A stretch of 24,896 bases of DNA from Saccoglossus kowalevskii (GCF_000003605.2 NW_003149775.1:150835-175730), one strand, 5' to 3'. Positions 1 through 10,032 are shown, counted from the stretch's first letter. The notes: generated by a model not told the origin, from the sequence alone. Translations and numbers: made by a program.

Positions 1-800
1 CTGATTGTCGGCTATTTCGAGATACCAATCATTTCGTTATAATACATTTTATTATTGCATGGCCATAAATTAGCTAGAGTATTTAAGTTGAGACATAAGG
101 GAAAATCTTTAGTCAGGAAGGTGACCTGACTTGATCCTGTAACATCTTGTGATGCTGATTCCTGACTCCAGTGAGCTGTACCCTATACAGGGATACATAT
201 GCAGACGTGCTGTGCAGTAATCCCTGCTGATCAACAGGAACCACTGAAGCTCACTGCCTGAACTACTCCCGTTGTACCAGTGCTACCAGTAGCAGCAGAT
301 AGCAGTGCAGTTGCCGATACTCCCTGGACACAGAGCACGAGTTTAAATTGTAGTGCAGCTGCTTCGACAGTGTGCCAGATACGAAGGAACGCAGCATTGC
401 ACATTGCAGCATCGATCAAGTCTCTAATTTATTTTATTTTACAGTGTATTCCCCTCCTTGCTGGTTCCAGTGACCAGCATCCCTGTTATTTGTTTATTAA
501 AGTACAGGAAACCGTATATATTGTGTTGTGTTAATTTGTTATAATCGTTACTGGTATATTTCTTTCTCTGCACAGTCTCAGTTGTGGTGATATACATTCA
601 CCAAACGATTCCCACCCTGTGACAGCGGACGAGCTGAGAGGGAGGAGACTTATAAGATAAGCACGCTACCAAAGACAAAGACTATTAGACCGGTATTAAA
701 GACAAGCTCCCCGATCCTGAATACGATGTAGCCCCATAAAGCCCCCCTCCCCCCGCATTTAAGGTCACAATATTTAGACATTCCATAGTTTTCATTCACT
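1..800. other. No assigned gene; possible intron, weak LTR-like segment
   Basis: I see no convincing coding exon here. If the exon ending near 801 is real, this is its first intron. A stretch from about 138 to 624 begins TGTAACA and ends TGTGACA, which is loosely like the inverted ends of a Ty3/gypsy-type LTR. No primer-binding site, polypurine tract or second LTR was found, so I do not call an element. Open frames at 231-419 (minus) and 280-534 (plus) are low-complexity Ala/Ser/Thr-rich readings without recognisable domains. Confidence 0.4.
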
Positions 801-913
801 TGCCCACAAACAATTGTCAACGTTGGAATAAGAAATTTTGGAAACGTGTCAACGAATATAGACCATCCGTTCTTGACTCCTGGTGAATCAGCGCAAAGCC
901 TACACGCCGCCAT
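801..913 (-). CDS. Candidate first exon, ZAD/CRLC-type zinc-finger protein (partial)
   Basis: The ATG at 913-911 opens a frame beginning MAACRLCADSPGVKNG, followed by an aromatic stretch (WSIFVDTFPKFLIP) and a second Cys region (TIVCGQ). A CxxC at residues 4-7 followed by an IF... segment and later Cys pairs is the layout of zinc-finger-associated (ZAD) N-terminal domains, which mediate dimerisation of C2H2 factors in insects. The frame stays open to about 650 and adds a CDLKC, but a usable splice donor (CAA|GTGAAT) falls just before 801, so I end the exon there. The spacing of the last Cys pair (x3) is not canonical ZAD. The start sits in a YY1-like AAGATGGCGGC context with CCAAT boxes behind it, which supports a real first exon. 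It could also be a THAP-like or unrelated Cys exon. Later exons would be left of the window. Confidence 0.4.
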
Positions 914-918
914 CTTTG
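906..918 (-). promoter_or_regulatory. YY1-like initiator overlapping the start codon
   Basis: Read on the minus strand the bases are AAAGATGGCGGC, the YY1 core often found at or just after transcription starts of TATA-less animal genes. It contains the ATG of the candidate zinc-finger exon. The motif match is seen; the function is inferred. Confidence 0.35.
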
Positions 919-957
919 ATAAGCTCCCAGACCCTCATATTTTTGATACAGCAACGC

Positions 958-993
958 TGATTGGTGGCGCCAGCTCCTTGGCGCGCCCAATCA
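958..993. promoter_or_regulatory. Opposed CCAAT boxes in a GC-rich inverted repeat
   Basis: TGATTGG at the left and CCAATCA at the right face each other. Each is followed inward by a GC block (GGCGCC and GCGCGCC), giving an imperfect inverted repeat of about 14 bp per arm in otherwise AT-rich DNA. NF-Y recognises CCAAT, and paired boxes of this kind are typical of short, often bidirectional, promoters. It lies 45-80 bp upstream of the minus-strand ATG at 913. No convincing plus-strand partner exon was identified. Confidence 0.4.
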
Positions 994-999
994 AATTGA

Positions 1000-2730
1000 C
1001 TAATTTAACTGCAGTGAAATACAGTTTTCCTAACACGATCACGCACAGGTTCGTGGGCCGGTTATGAATGACCGGCTTTCGCGAAACTGTCCGATTTGAA
1101 CGATGCGTGATTGCCAGCTGACTGTGGTTCTACATATATTTTTACCGCCAACTAGAATTTGTATTTGTGTTACACTATACTCTACTGGTTTAATGAGGGT
1201 TTGAGTACCCAGCCTATGTATACTTTACCTGCTATAAGTGCATGGCGTCTGCAGTATAATGCTGATTTAATCGTGTTTGCCGTGTTTGTGGACGGAATAA
1301 TACCCCAAGGTCACTGGAGTAAAGGAAACATTCTTATATTCTTTCCAAGCAACAGTGTGATTTCTTGTAGAAGCGAAGCCACGTACAGTTCCTTTACTCC
1401 AGTAGTGCACCACAGAATCCAAGAGAGAAAGTGTATAATTTGTAATTAGGTATCTCTAATGACCCAAAACGCGAGGATGGCAAGTCCTGAGTATGGGGAT
1501 ACAATGACTGTTTTTTGGCTCGGTCGGTCATGGGGTTAGTCTTGCATTTATCGGGCTGGTTCCCCCGTTGCAAATTAGATTAGTTCATCTAAGTAAGTAC
1601 GTTCTGACTGTTTCATCACCAAGTCAGACACAAAAGTTGATCGGAACTGCAACCAGCAAGTGCAAGTGACTCATCCGTCATTCTATTTGATAGCATATGT
1701 AGAGGGAAAGTTGCTTAGTAATCGGTTGCTATAACGGCTGTCAATCTGCTCATGAGGTCTACCCGGTTGTATTAACTTCTAATCCTAGTTCTTAATATAC
1801 TGCTCATATTTATAACGTGTATGCTTCACGCATAATTGTAATTTTGATGACCGTGTAGCCTGATCGGTGTTATATTTGTATGCCGTTTATGGTTTGTGAT
1901 ATGGATTAATGTAACTAGTAATATCTTCCTTAGAATAAACCCTGTTGGGTGAAAAATGACTATTAGCTTAATAAAGCGTATTCATTCTGTACTGCACATA
2001 GGTATGATTTATTCTATTATTACAATACGAGTACAAGTTATTTAATGATACTGTAGATTACATTAATCATGCTGTTAAAAGAATAATTTCACATAAAATG
2101 TTGCAAATCATTATGGCAACTGCGCAAGTTGCCAGTGATATGTGAATAGCTAATCAAGAACTAATTATTAGACAAACATTGAATTCACATGTCAAGACGG
2201 TGACGAACAATGTATAAAATGGATTTTCATACATGGACACCGTTACATAATATATACCACAAATCAAAAGTGAATATGATAACAAATGGATGTGAACCTG
2301 AACTTATCCAGCTATCAGTATATCTTTCCGTGTAGATCGTTATTTAAATTGTTCAAGTCGATGCAATGGCCAAGATATATCCCGTTTCAGAACGGAATGT
2401 ACGGAATAATATCAATGATCATATGAATGAATAGCCTGTCTAACCACAAAGTATGTGCGATATTTAGAATTTTCAAAGGAAATATATTAATATACAATAC
2501 TCGTCAATTTCGAATAGATTATGGCAAAATTACAACTTGAAGTAAAATAGTTACAATTTTATGTTACAAAATTCATGCTAATTATTTTGAGGAAATATGT
2601 TATTCGATAAAACACACAAAGAATTGTATATTTCTATGGGAAATGGGTGTTTTTGACACATCTAAACAAAATTGTACAATGTCAAACTGAAAAAAAACTA
2701 CATATTACAGCGCATCCTTCACCTCTGTTG
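1000..2730. other. Gene-free, AT-rich
   Basis: No exon, RNA gene or repeat could be supported. The plus-strand frame at 1159-1449 has no recognisable domain and no splice context. From about 1800 the sequence is very AT-rich, with many scattered stops in all frames. Confidence 0.5.
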
Positions 2731-4250
2731 AGAACAAAGTCTATGTATAAACTGTGTGATGTAGAAGTTAGTCGTTCTAATCTGCATATGAATACAAGCG
2801 TCTATGTATACACAGTATGATGTACAAGGTAGCCATTCTAATCTGCATAGGAATACAAAGTGTATTTGTATAAACTGTATGATGTACAAGGTACTCGTTT
2901 TAAGGGGTTAGCATATGTTTAATGTGTTTTTTTTGAATATTTTTTTTTATTTTAAATTATTGATGGTTATGACAGTATCTATGACTGTGCTTTTATTCTA
3001 AACAAAAACTCCATTTTATAACGCTTATTTCGACGTTTTTTCTATTTCCAAACATTGCCACGTGTGATTGTTTATAAACACCACCAACACAAGCACAACA
3101 CTCGCATGAAAGTAATCCTAATTGACACTTGATGAACGATCTGATTTGCATATCAATACTACAAAGTTTACGTAATTACGGTACTCATTTCGCCCAGCTA
3201 TTCGCTTTTACACCCAAAGCTTATTGCTTGATTTCCAACCGCGCGGTCTTGTCAGGATCTGCATATGAATACAAAGTGTCTATGTATAAACTGATGTACA
3301 AGGTAGCCATTCTAATCTGCATATGAATACAAAGTGTATTTGTATAAACTGTGTGATGTACAAGGTGGTCTCTCTAATCTGCATATGAATACAAGTGTCT
3401 ATGTATAAACTGTATGATGTGCAAGGTAGTCGTTCTAATCTGCATATGAATACAAAGTTTCTATGTATAAACTGTGTAATGTTCAAGGTAGTCTCTCTAA
3501 TCTTCATATGAATACAAAGTGTCTTGTGTATAACTATGTGATGCACAAGGTAGTCTCTCTAATCTGCATAGGAATAAAAAGTTTCTATGTATCAACTGTA
3601 AGATGTACAAGGTAGTCGTTCTAATCTGCATGTGAATACAATATGTATTTGTATAAACTGTGTGATGTACAAGGTAGTCGTTCTGTTCTGTATATGAATA
3701 CAAGTGTCTATGTATAAACTGAGTGATGTACAAGGTACTCGTTCTAATCTGCATATGAATACAAGTGTCTATGTATAAACTGTGTGATGTTCAATGTAGT
3801 CTCTCTGATCTTCATATGAATACAACGTGTCTTGTGTAACACTGTGTGATGCACGAGGTAGTCGTTTTAATCTGCATATGAATACAAAGTGTATTTGTAT
3901 AAACTGTGATGTACAAGGTAGCCATTCTAATCTGCATATAAATACATAGTGTAAATGTATAAACTGTGTGATGTACAAGGTAGTCTTTCTAATCTGCATG
4001 TGAATACAAGTGTCCATGTGTAATCTGTGTGATGTATAAGGTAGTCTCATAATCTGCATATGAATACAAGTGTCTATGTATAATCTGTGTGATGTAGTAG
4101 GTACTCATTCTAATCTGCATATGAATACAAGTGTCTATGTATAAACTGTGTGATGTACAAGGTAGTCATTCTAATCTGCATGTGAATACAAAGTATCTAT
4201 GTGTAAACTGTGTGATGTACAAGGTAGTCAGTCTAATCTGCACGTGAAAT
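2731..4250. repeat. 61-62 bp minisatellite with a ~350 bp interruption
   Basis: Units share the core CTAATCTGCATATGAATACA, then a TGTATAAACTGTGTGATG segment and ACAAGGTAGTC. Measured spacings between CTGCAT cores are 61, 58, 62, 61, 62 and 62. About three units lie at 2731-2905 and about sixteen at 3256-4250. The 2902-3255 gap is unlike the array except for one degraded unit near 3145. Because 61-62 is not a multiple of three, the minus-strand frames seen in the array change frame from unit to unit and are not genes. The array begins about 50 bp beyond the stop codon of the minus-strand gene ending at 4303, so its 3' UTR may run into it. Confidence 0.9.
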
Positions 4251-4302
4251 ACCGCCGATATTTTTGAGAAGTTTTCGGAGTAATATAGCTTTGGTGATTA
4301 TA

Positions 4303-4539
4303 TTACCTCCATTTAATTGATTTTAAACCTGTAACTGCTGAGAGAACACTACTGGCAGCAGACGTGGCACTGTTATAAGCATCCCAGCCATACTTGGTCC
4401 AGCCTTCTTCAGTACATGAATCAGTAGGATTGCCATTATCACCTATGCACACTTCATACTTATTAGTTTCCTCTCCAGCTGTCAAGACAATTACTCGGCC
4501 ATTATCTGTTGATATCGTGATTCTGGCGTCGCGGAATAC
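4303..4539 (-). CDS. Exon 5 (last) of a novel modular secreted protein
   Basis: A clean acceptor (CTGGTTTAG) precedes 4539, and a phase-0 frame of 78 codons ends in TAA at 4305-4303. It starts VFRDARITIS and contains VIVLTAGEETNKYEVC, the third copy of a beta-strand-like motif also present in exon 3 (ITFIAGNGLHKFTIQL) and at the start of exon 2 (VIVISMGGKHSIMQLC). The tail is Gly/Trp/Ser/Ala-rich (EEGWTKYGWDAYNSATS) and ends SIKWR. Three exonic Cys suit an extracellular protein. Phase 0 matches the end of exon 4, and the acceptor is at the position equivalent to that of exon 3, as expected for a duplicated module. I recognise no family. No AATAAA was found near the stop. Confidence 0.6.
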   Translation of the reverse strand, partial: VFRDARITISTDNGRVIVLTAGEETNKYEVCIGDNGNPTDSCTEEGWTKYGWDAYNSATSAASSVLSAVTGLKSIKWR

Positions 4540-4630
4540 CTAAACCAGCAAACATAAATAAGAATAAATAAAAGCTTAGAAAGACATTCCGTGTAATGAG
4601 AGAATTGAAGACATATAAGCAAAAATGAAG

Positions 4631-4811
4631 AATATTTACAATTAAAAAGACTTGAGGCTGTTTGAGTGGCACAATGTAAAAACAATGTGATCCACAGTAT
4701 TGAAGTTCCTAACAATATTTACAATTTAAGAAGACTTGAGACTAATATAAGGCTGTTTGAGTGGCACAATGTAAAAACAATGTGATCCACAGTATTGAAG
4801 TTCCTAACAAT
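4631..4811. repeat. Recent two-copy tandem duplication (~95 bp)
   Basis: A 61 bp block beginning GGCTGTTTGAGTGGCACAAT occurs at 4656 and again at 4751 with no difference that I can see. A more diverged leader (AATATTTACAATT...GACTTGAG) precedes each copy. It lies in the intron between exons 4 and 5 of the minus-strand gene. Such identity suggests a very young duplication or an assembly artefact. Confidence 0.85.
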
Positions 4812-4984
4812 TTTGTGGATTAAGAAGCTTCATTGAAATATGACTAGCGGTATTTGAGTTCTGTGAAGCAATTAAAAATGGTAGTTTGAAACCTAATTTA
4901 ATCACATCTATAGATCATTTGAAAAGCATTAGACAATTTACCAAGATTGCAAACACGGCACTTATGTTTATACATTTCAATGAT

Positions 4985-5480
4985 TGCTTCTCGAAATGTC
5001 AATGGAAAAGCTATAAATATGATCATTATGCAGATTAGGTTAATTGGTAAGCATGATTTAAACTAAACATAATTAGCTATGGTGTATTGTGCCAAATTTC
5101 ATTGATATTTGCAAATTGGTTCTTGAAATAACAATGGAAAAAAATTAACATTTGCTAAATAGGTAATTGTTATGCATGAATTTCAATTTCAAACTAAAAA
5201 TAATCAGGTCTTTTAAATTATCCTTGTCATCAAGTTGTATTAATGTACAATAGACAATTCAAGATATGTCGGTGGAAAAGCTGAAAACAAACTAATCACT
5301 ATTCAGATTATGTGATTAATATACACAGATTTAAACCTCAAACAAACCAGAATATGCATTGTTCCAGAGCATCTATATACCCAGTTTCATTGAAAAGGGT
5401 TGATAGAAGATTGAAATAATGATGGAGCAAACATTTAATTCGATCATCCGCATTTATAATATGCTTTACTTTCAACGTAT
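4985..5480. repeat. Degenerate tandem repeat, period ~130-150 bp
   Basis: Similar lines (GAAATGTCAATGGAAAAGCT and variants) recur at 4993, 5125, 5272 and 5413. Each is followed at similar distance by ATCA...ATTCAGATTA and a Thr/Asn-codon-like AT-rich stretch. The copies are strongly diverged. The repeat lies within the intron between exons 4 and 5. Confidence 0.5.
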
Positions 5481-5767
5481 ATAAGAATTTCTTTTACTCA
5501 TACATGTTGTCAAAAAATCATTAAAAATAATGTCAATTTTAACACTTGTACCTTGTAAGATACTATATGTACTTGTATTCACAATATGTTACCAAGCTAA
5601 ATTTTAAGATAAAAAATGTCCTAAATTAGACAATTTTATCGTTATTTTCACTATATTTTATACGTCGTTTCTCTACGAGCACGAGCAATTTCTTTTTCAT
5701 AATTGTAACACGATACATCGGTGAAACAAGTGACATTGAGTTAGAAAGTTTTAATAATTTCACTTAA

Positions 5768-5825
5768 GTATGCCCCTACTACTTTGACCTCACGCCTTAG
5801 CATAGTTATGATATGCTGCAAGCAA
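5768..5825 (-). pseudogene. Broken copy of the 3' end of exon 4
   Basis: The translated segment CLQHIITMLRREVKVVGAY matches the end of exon 4 (CLQHTITMLQREVRNVGAY) closely, and flanking intron sequence (GTGACATTGAG) is shared too. The donor equivalent to GTAAGT in exon 4 reads TTAAGT here, so the copy has lost its splice site. Only about 19 codons remain. It lies about 140 bp downstream of exon 4 in the same intron, so it is a local partial duplication that decayed. Confidence 0.65.
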
Positions 5826-5931
5826 TCATGTTTATAACATAGTATGTTGAATTGTTAAAAATAAAAAAGTGACATTGAGTAGTTTAACGGGAGATAGACA
5901 TAGTCTATCACGTTTCAATATTTCCACTTAC

Positions 5932-6197
5932 GTATGCTCCTACGTTTCGGACCTCACGCTGTAGCATAGTTATGGTGTGTTGCAAGCATCTTCTCTCATC
6001 ATCTGTTAGTTCGTTATTTTTTTCGAGTTCTTTCATGAGTTTATTGACGTGAGTCATGCTTATTGGAGGATTGTCGATGTATTTAATGTGGTCACAGAGC
6101 TTGTCAGGTCGAGGAGGCGTGGGGACGGACGGGTTTGGAGTAGGTTTGAGAGTAGGAGAAGGATCAGGAATGGAAGCTTCCGGAGTAGGTTCTGTAC
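5932..6197 (-). CDS. Exon 4 of a novel modular secreted protein (linker plus helical module 2)
   Basis: The acceptor TGTTTTACAG precedes 6197 and the strong donor GTAAGT follows 5932. The exon starts in phase 1 and ends in phase 0, coding 88 full codons. Residues 1-31 form a Pro/Thr/Ser-rich linker (TEPTPEASIPDPSP...) of the kind that is often O-glycosylated outside the cell. The rest is predicted helical and charged: KLCDHIKYI, then VNKLMKELEKNNELTDDERRC, then MLQREVRNVGAY. The pattern LC...NKL...L..RR...H...L...RNV repeats that of exon 2 (LCEPEI...INKIRNKL...DRRRIDH...NENRNV), so the two exons are duplicated modules. The family is unknown to me. Confidence 0.65.
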
Positions 6198-6320
6198 CTG
6201 TAAAACACCATGTTAGCTATGAATGAATGAATGAATTAATTAATTTGGATTGGCACCCACTCTGGATCCAGTCCATGGGATTGTGATATAAAAATATTGT
6301 CACACGCAACGTAATATTAC

Positions 6321-6414
6321 CGTAATTGGTATAGTACAGGTGTGATGGTTCAAATACCAAAATGGCAACAGTAACAAAAAGACTTCCCTGGCGGCAATGA
6401 TAAAATACGAACAT
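6321..6414 (-). CDS. Possible alternative first exon (hydrophobic N-terminus) spliced to exon 4
   Basis: The ATG at 6414-6412 opens 31 codons plus one base. The frame begins MFVFYHCRQGSLFVTVAILVF, a stretch that could act as a signal or signal anchor. It reaches a donor-like TACG|GTAATA at 6320 in phase 1, exactly the phase exon 4 needs. About 140 bp upstream in transcription direction lie a TATA box and, behind it, two heat-shock elements. A short upstream ATG frame (11 codons) lies in the would-be leader. The donor is mediocre and the frame can also be read straight through, so this may be chance. If real, it yields a short isoform with exons 4 and 5 only. Confidence 0.3.
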
Positions 6415-6576
6415 GGAGCCAACAGATAAGGTTTCAACTGGTACTGGTATTATTATACTCTGCAAACATCAAGTACAATAACGCGGTAAAACTCCACTAC
6501 TCCAATAACTAGATACTTAAACTCCAATACAATTCAACGAGATCTCCGATCTGATCTCAGTGCTGAACAACCCCCC

Positions 6577-6584
6577 TATATATA
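6577..6584 (-). promoter_or_regulatory. TATA box of a putative internal promoter
   Basis: On the minus strand the bases read GGTATATATAGGGG. A TCAG-type initiator lies about 25-30 bp downstream, near 6553. The position relative to the two heat-shock elements at higher coordinates fits leftward transcription. A second TATAAATA at 6596-6603 is nearby. Confidence 0.4.
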
Positions 6585-6649
6585 CCCACACTGTCTATAA
6601 ATAGACCATTACATCAGCATACATAATGAGTCTGGAACTTACTACAAAT

Positions 6650-6662
6650 TTCTAGAATGTTC
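6650..6662. promoter_or_regulatory. Heat-shock element 1 (three perfect units)
   Basis: The bases are TTC-TA-GAA-TG-TTC, three alternating HSF half-sites with exact 2-base spacers. A CAA at 6645-6647 is a near-match fourth unit. It lies about 70 bp behind the TATA box for minus-strand transcription. Confidence 0.5.
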
Positions 6663-6711
6663 CATTACCTATTCAACCAGTTTCTAAAAATTCCACCCAG
6701 ACACAGAACGG

Positions 6712-6724
6712 TTCTAGAACATTC
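6712..6724. promoter_or_regulatory. Heat-shock element 2 (three perfect units)
   Basis: The bases are TTC-TA-GAA-CA-TTC, again an exact three-unit HSF site, 62 bp from the first. A looser copy (TTCTAAAAATTCC) sits between them. Two perfect sites so close together are unlikely by chance in 25 kb. Confidence 0.5.
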
Positions 6725-6849
6725 TCAGACACGCGGAAGTGGTAAACAAGTCGTATGCGACAAATATAATACAAGTTATATGGGAACAATTATTCAATTA
6801 ATAACAGGTAAACCCTAAAGATTCAATCAAAAAAAGAGTGAAATACAAA

Positions 6850-6872
6850 AAAAAAAAAAAAAATACATGATC
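6850..6872. repeat. Poly(A) run
   Basis: An uninterrupted run of about 19 A follows GAAATAC. It may be the tail of an old retroposed sequence, but no body or target-site duplication was recognised. Confidence 0.5.
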
Positions 6873-7149
6873 ATAATGATATCGATATTTTAGTATTTCA
6901 GGCAGCTGGTATCTTTTCTTTCTCTCCTTTTTTAAACATTTGTGAGTAAACTTTGCTAGTTCTATCATAGTTATTAGACTATTTGTAAGATGGACATTGA
7001 GAGGTAATCGGTGAAGGTGTTAGTTAGTTGCTGTTCGTTATTGAATTTACTCTTTCAATTCTGAAAGTAAAATTAATCTTATGTATGTACAATATGTGAC
7101 CAGGAACACATTACAGTTTGCGAATCATACCAGTGTTTTAGAGACAGTT

Positions 7150-7860
7150 GTTTCTCATAATAAGGACTGGATGGTACTCGACTCGCTGCACTAACTTCAT
7201 GTACGAAGATGACCTTTCAACCTATAACTAGGACTGGAAATTATTAATTCCTGACCCCTGGCTTGACTCACTGCACTAATGCTCAGTGTTTGTTACCTAT
7301 AAAACTATGACTCAGTATTATTATTATTCCCCGAAAACCTCATTACACTAACGACCAATATGATATTTAGCATCTATATGGATGGATGGACTGGATTTTA
7401 TTAATTCCTGAAACCCCGACCTGCCTCAATGCATTGATGATCAATGTGACTCTTGTTACTTAGAACTTATTAATTCCCAGGGAGCTGAAGTGACCTGACT
7501 CACTGATCTAACTACCAATGATACATTTGTTACCTATAACGAAGACTGGGTTTTATTAATCCCTGAGGCCCTGGCCTGCCGTCACGCAATGAGGATATAT
7601 GGGACACTTGTTACTTATAAATAGGACTGAATATTATTACTATTATTAATTCGCAAGAACCTGCCTGACTAATTGCACTAAATACCAATGGGACCTTTGT
7701 TACCTATGACTAAGACTGGCTATTATTAATGCCAGAAGACCTGACTTGAATCACTGCACTAAATACTAATTTGACTATTGTTACCAATACCAAATGCTGA
7801 TTATTATTATTCACTGATGTACTGACCTGACTCACTGCACTAAATAAAAACGTGTTATTA
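7150..7860. repeat. Degenerate tandem repeat, period ~90 bp
   Basis: About eight diverged units repeat the order GACCTGACTCACTGCACTAA, CCAATGTGAC, TTGTTACCTATAAC, AGGACTGG, TTATTAATTCCTGA. Several units carry expanded ATT triplets. The array lies in the intron between exons 3 and 4 and has no coding potential that I can see. Confidence 0.75.
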
Positions 7861-8129
7861 TTAATAAAACATTAATGCCTCAGTACACACAGACGAGAAG
7901 TGTGGGTCGCCACATGAGAAACAAAAATCATGGACCCCACAAAGCCTGACTGCCCTCGAGTGGATGGACTTATCCAACATAAGACTGAAATCACAAATTG
8001 ATCTATCACCTCTGGCATTAACACTGGTCACAGACGCCATGAAAGTAGAAAGAGGAGTGGTCCCTTTGGGAAGCACAGCTCCACATAAACATTTGTTGTG
8101 ATGACGCCTCCATTCCATATTTTGTTGTT

Positions 8130-8490
8130 TTGACAACTATGTAATACATGCTTTTAATACCAATCCTATATTGAATAGTAATACCTCCCGAAAACTGAAT
8201 AATACATGCTACTATTTTTGTATCATCCCTATAGTAAAGTTTATCAGCTCTCGGCAACTAAATCATATGTGCTACAATTTCGGTACCATTTCTACAGTGA
8301 AGTAAAACTGTTCCCGACAACTAAATTATATGAGCAACTATTTTGGTACCATTCATATAGTGAAGTATAACAGCCCGCCAACTAAATTATATGAGCAACT
8401 ATTTTGGTACCATTCATATAGTGAAGTATAACAGCCCGCCAACTAAATTATATGTGCTACTATTTTGGTACCATTCATATCTTGAAGTAT
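8130..8490. repeat. Minisatellite, period ~61 bp
   Basis: GGTACCATTCATATAGTGAA recurs at 8282, 8345, 8406 and 8467 (spacings 63, 61, 61), with more diverged units to the left from about 8130. The two central units differ at only about three positions. The unit sequence is unrelated to the 61-62 bp array at 2.7-4.2 kb. Confidence 0.85.
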
Positions 8491-8999
8491 AATTTTTGTA
8501 CAATCTTACTCAAGAAACATTTAATTTTCAATTTATCTTATTTTCATGCCAAACGTGGTTATTTTCCAATCCATCCTTGTCCAACCTCGTTTTAAGTAAT
8601 TTGGTTTATCTATTGGCGGTCATTATTATAAAAGATATAGTCTGTATTGGCACCTCCTAAGCTGCTCGTTATTGACACGGCACCAAAATAGCAAATACTA
8701 GACGATCAGCTAGGCGATGTGGTGGCAATATATTCGATATATATATATAACCTCTCCGTGATTTATTTTCCTATATAAGTTGAATTGTTGGGTAACCATG
8801 ACAACTAAACGGTCAATATTTAGTGTCACGGCGCATTATTCGTATCTCCAACAAATGTAACAGATTCTAATTAGTTAAATTAACATTACAGGTTACACTA
8901 AACCTAAAACTATTGAAAACAAATTGAACATTGACTTATGTGATTTTAATATATACTTGAAAAAGATGGTTCATCGTATCTTTGTAAGCTGTTAATTAC

Positions 9000-9132
9000 C
9001 TGCATTGTCTCTGAAATACATTGGTTCTCCTTCGTAATCAAGTTGTATGGTGAATTTATGTAATCCATTACCTGCAATAAACGTTATATCTTTCTTTCCT
9101 CCGACTATGGTGATACTTGCGTTGCTCCAATC
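9000..9132 (-). CDS. Exon 3 of a novel modular secreted protein (beta module 2)
   Basis: The acceptor TGTTTTAG precedes 9132 and the donor GCAG|GTAATT follows 9000. The exon begins in phase 0 and ends in phase 1, with 44 codons plus one base. It reads DWSNASITIVGGKKD then ITFIAGNGLHKFTIQL, ending YFRDNA. It aligns without gaps to the start of exon 5 (D..A.ITI...., ..V..AG, ..K....), and its splice position relative to the module is the same, so exons 3 and 5 are duplicates. The run of alternating hydrophobic residues suggests beta strands. NAS is a possible N-glycosylation site. No known domain was recognised. Confidence 0.6.
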
Positions 9133-9224
9133 CTAAAACACGCATACAATATGGTGAAAGTATAATTTGGGATTGGCAGAAAAATACCCGATAATGCACT
9201 TCGACTTTCAAAATAAAATTATAG

Positions 9225-9920
9225 TTATTATACATTTAAAATGTGTTCTGACATATATAACATCACAATTCAAATCTGTTCTATTGTCTATACATATGAG
9301 CATATTACAATTCAATTTGGTTCTTGCATCTATAACATATTTGCATATCATAATCCAAATTGGTTCTTGCATCTATAACATATTTGCATATCACAATTCA
9401 TATTGGTTCTAGCATCTCTAACACATTAGCATATTATAATTGCAGATTTGTATTTGCATCAATAACATATTTGCATATTACAATTCAAATTGGTTCTAAT
9501 ATCTATAATATATTTACATATTACAATTCAGATTTTTTGAGCATCTATAACATATTAGAATGGCACAATTCATATTGGTCCCAGCATCTATAACATATTT
9601 GTATATTACAATTCAAATTCGTTCAAACATTTATAACATATTCGCATATCACAATTAAAGTTTGTTCTAGTATCTATATCATGTTTGCATATTACAATTC
9701 AAATTGGTTCTTGATTTACAACATATTTGCATATTACAATTCAGATTTGTTTAAGCATCTATAACATATTTTTAGATTACAATTCAAATTGGTTCTAGCA
9801 TCTATAACATATTTGCATATCACAATCAAAATCTGTTCTAGTATCTATAGCATATTACAATTCAAATTGGTTCTTGCATCTATAATATATTTGCATATTA
9901 CAATTCAAATCTCTCACATG
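9225..9920. repeat. Minisatellite, period 43 bp
   Basis: Units of the form GCATCTATAACATATTTGCA followed by TATTACAATTCAAATTGGTTCT recur with 43 bp spacing (9326, 9369, 9412 and onward), about sixteen units with moderate divergence. The array fills most of the intron between exons 2 and 3. The repetitive plus-strand frames across it are products of the array, not a protein. Confidence 0.9.
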
Positions 9921-10032
9921 CTTGTATACTACAACTGAGCTACTGTTAATTTTTGCCTAACCCATATATACTATTTAAAGACATCGCATAAACTTTTGTT
10001 AGCAAGAATATTTTGACAAATGATATACTAAC

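Noticed and set aside
138-624. Solo LTR with TGTAACA...TGTGACA ends
   Set aside because: Ends are imperfect, and no target duplication, second copy or primer site was seen.
3280-4059. Minus-strand frames with repeating YITQFIHR / FICRLE phrases
   Set aside because: They are translations of the 61-62 bp array; the period is not a multiple of three and units differ randomly.
9167-9593. Plus-strand frames with repeating ASITYLHI phrases
   Set aside because: They come from the 43 bp array in an intron, without start context or conserved frame.
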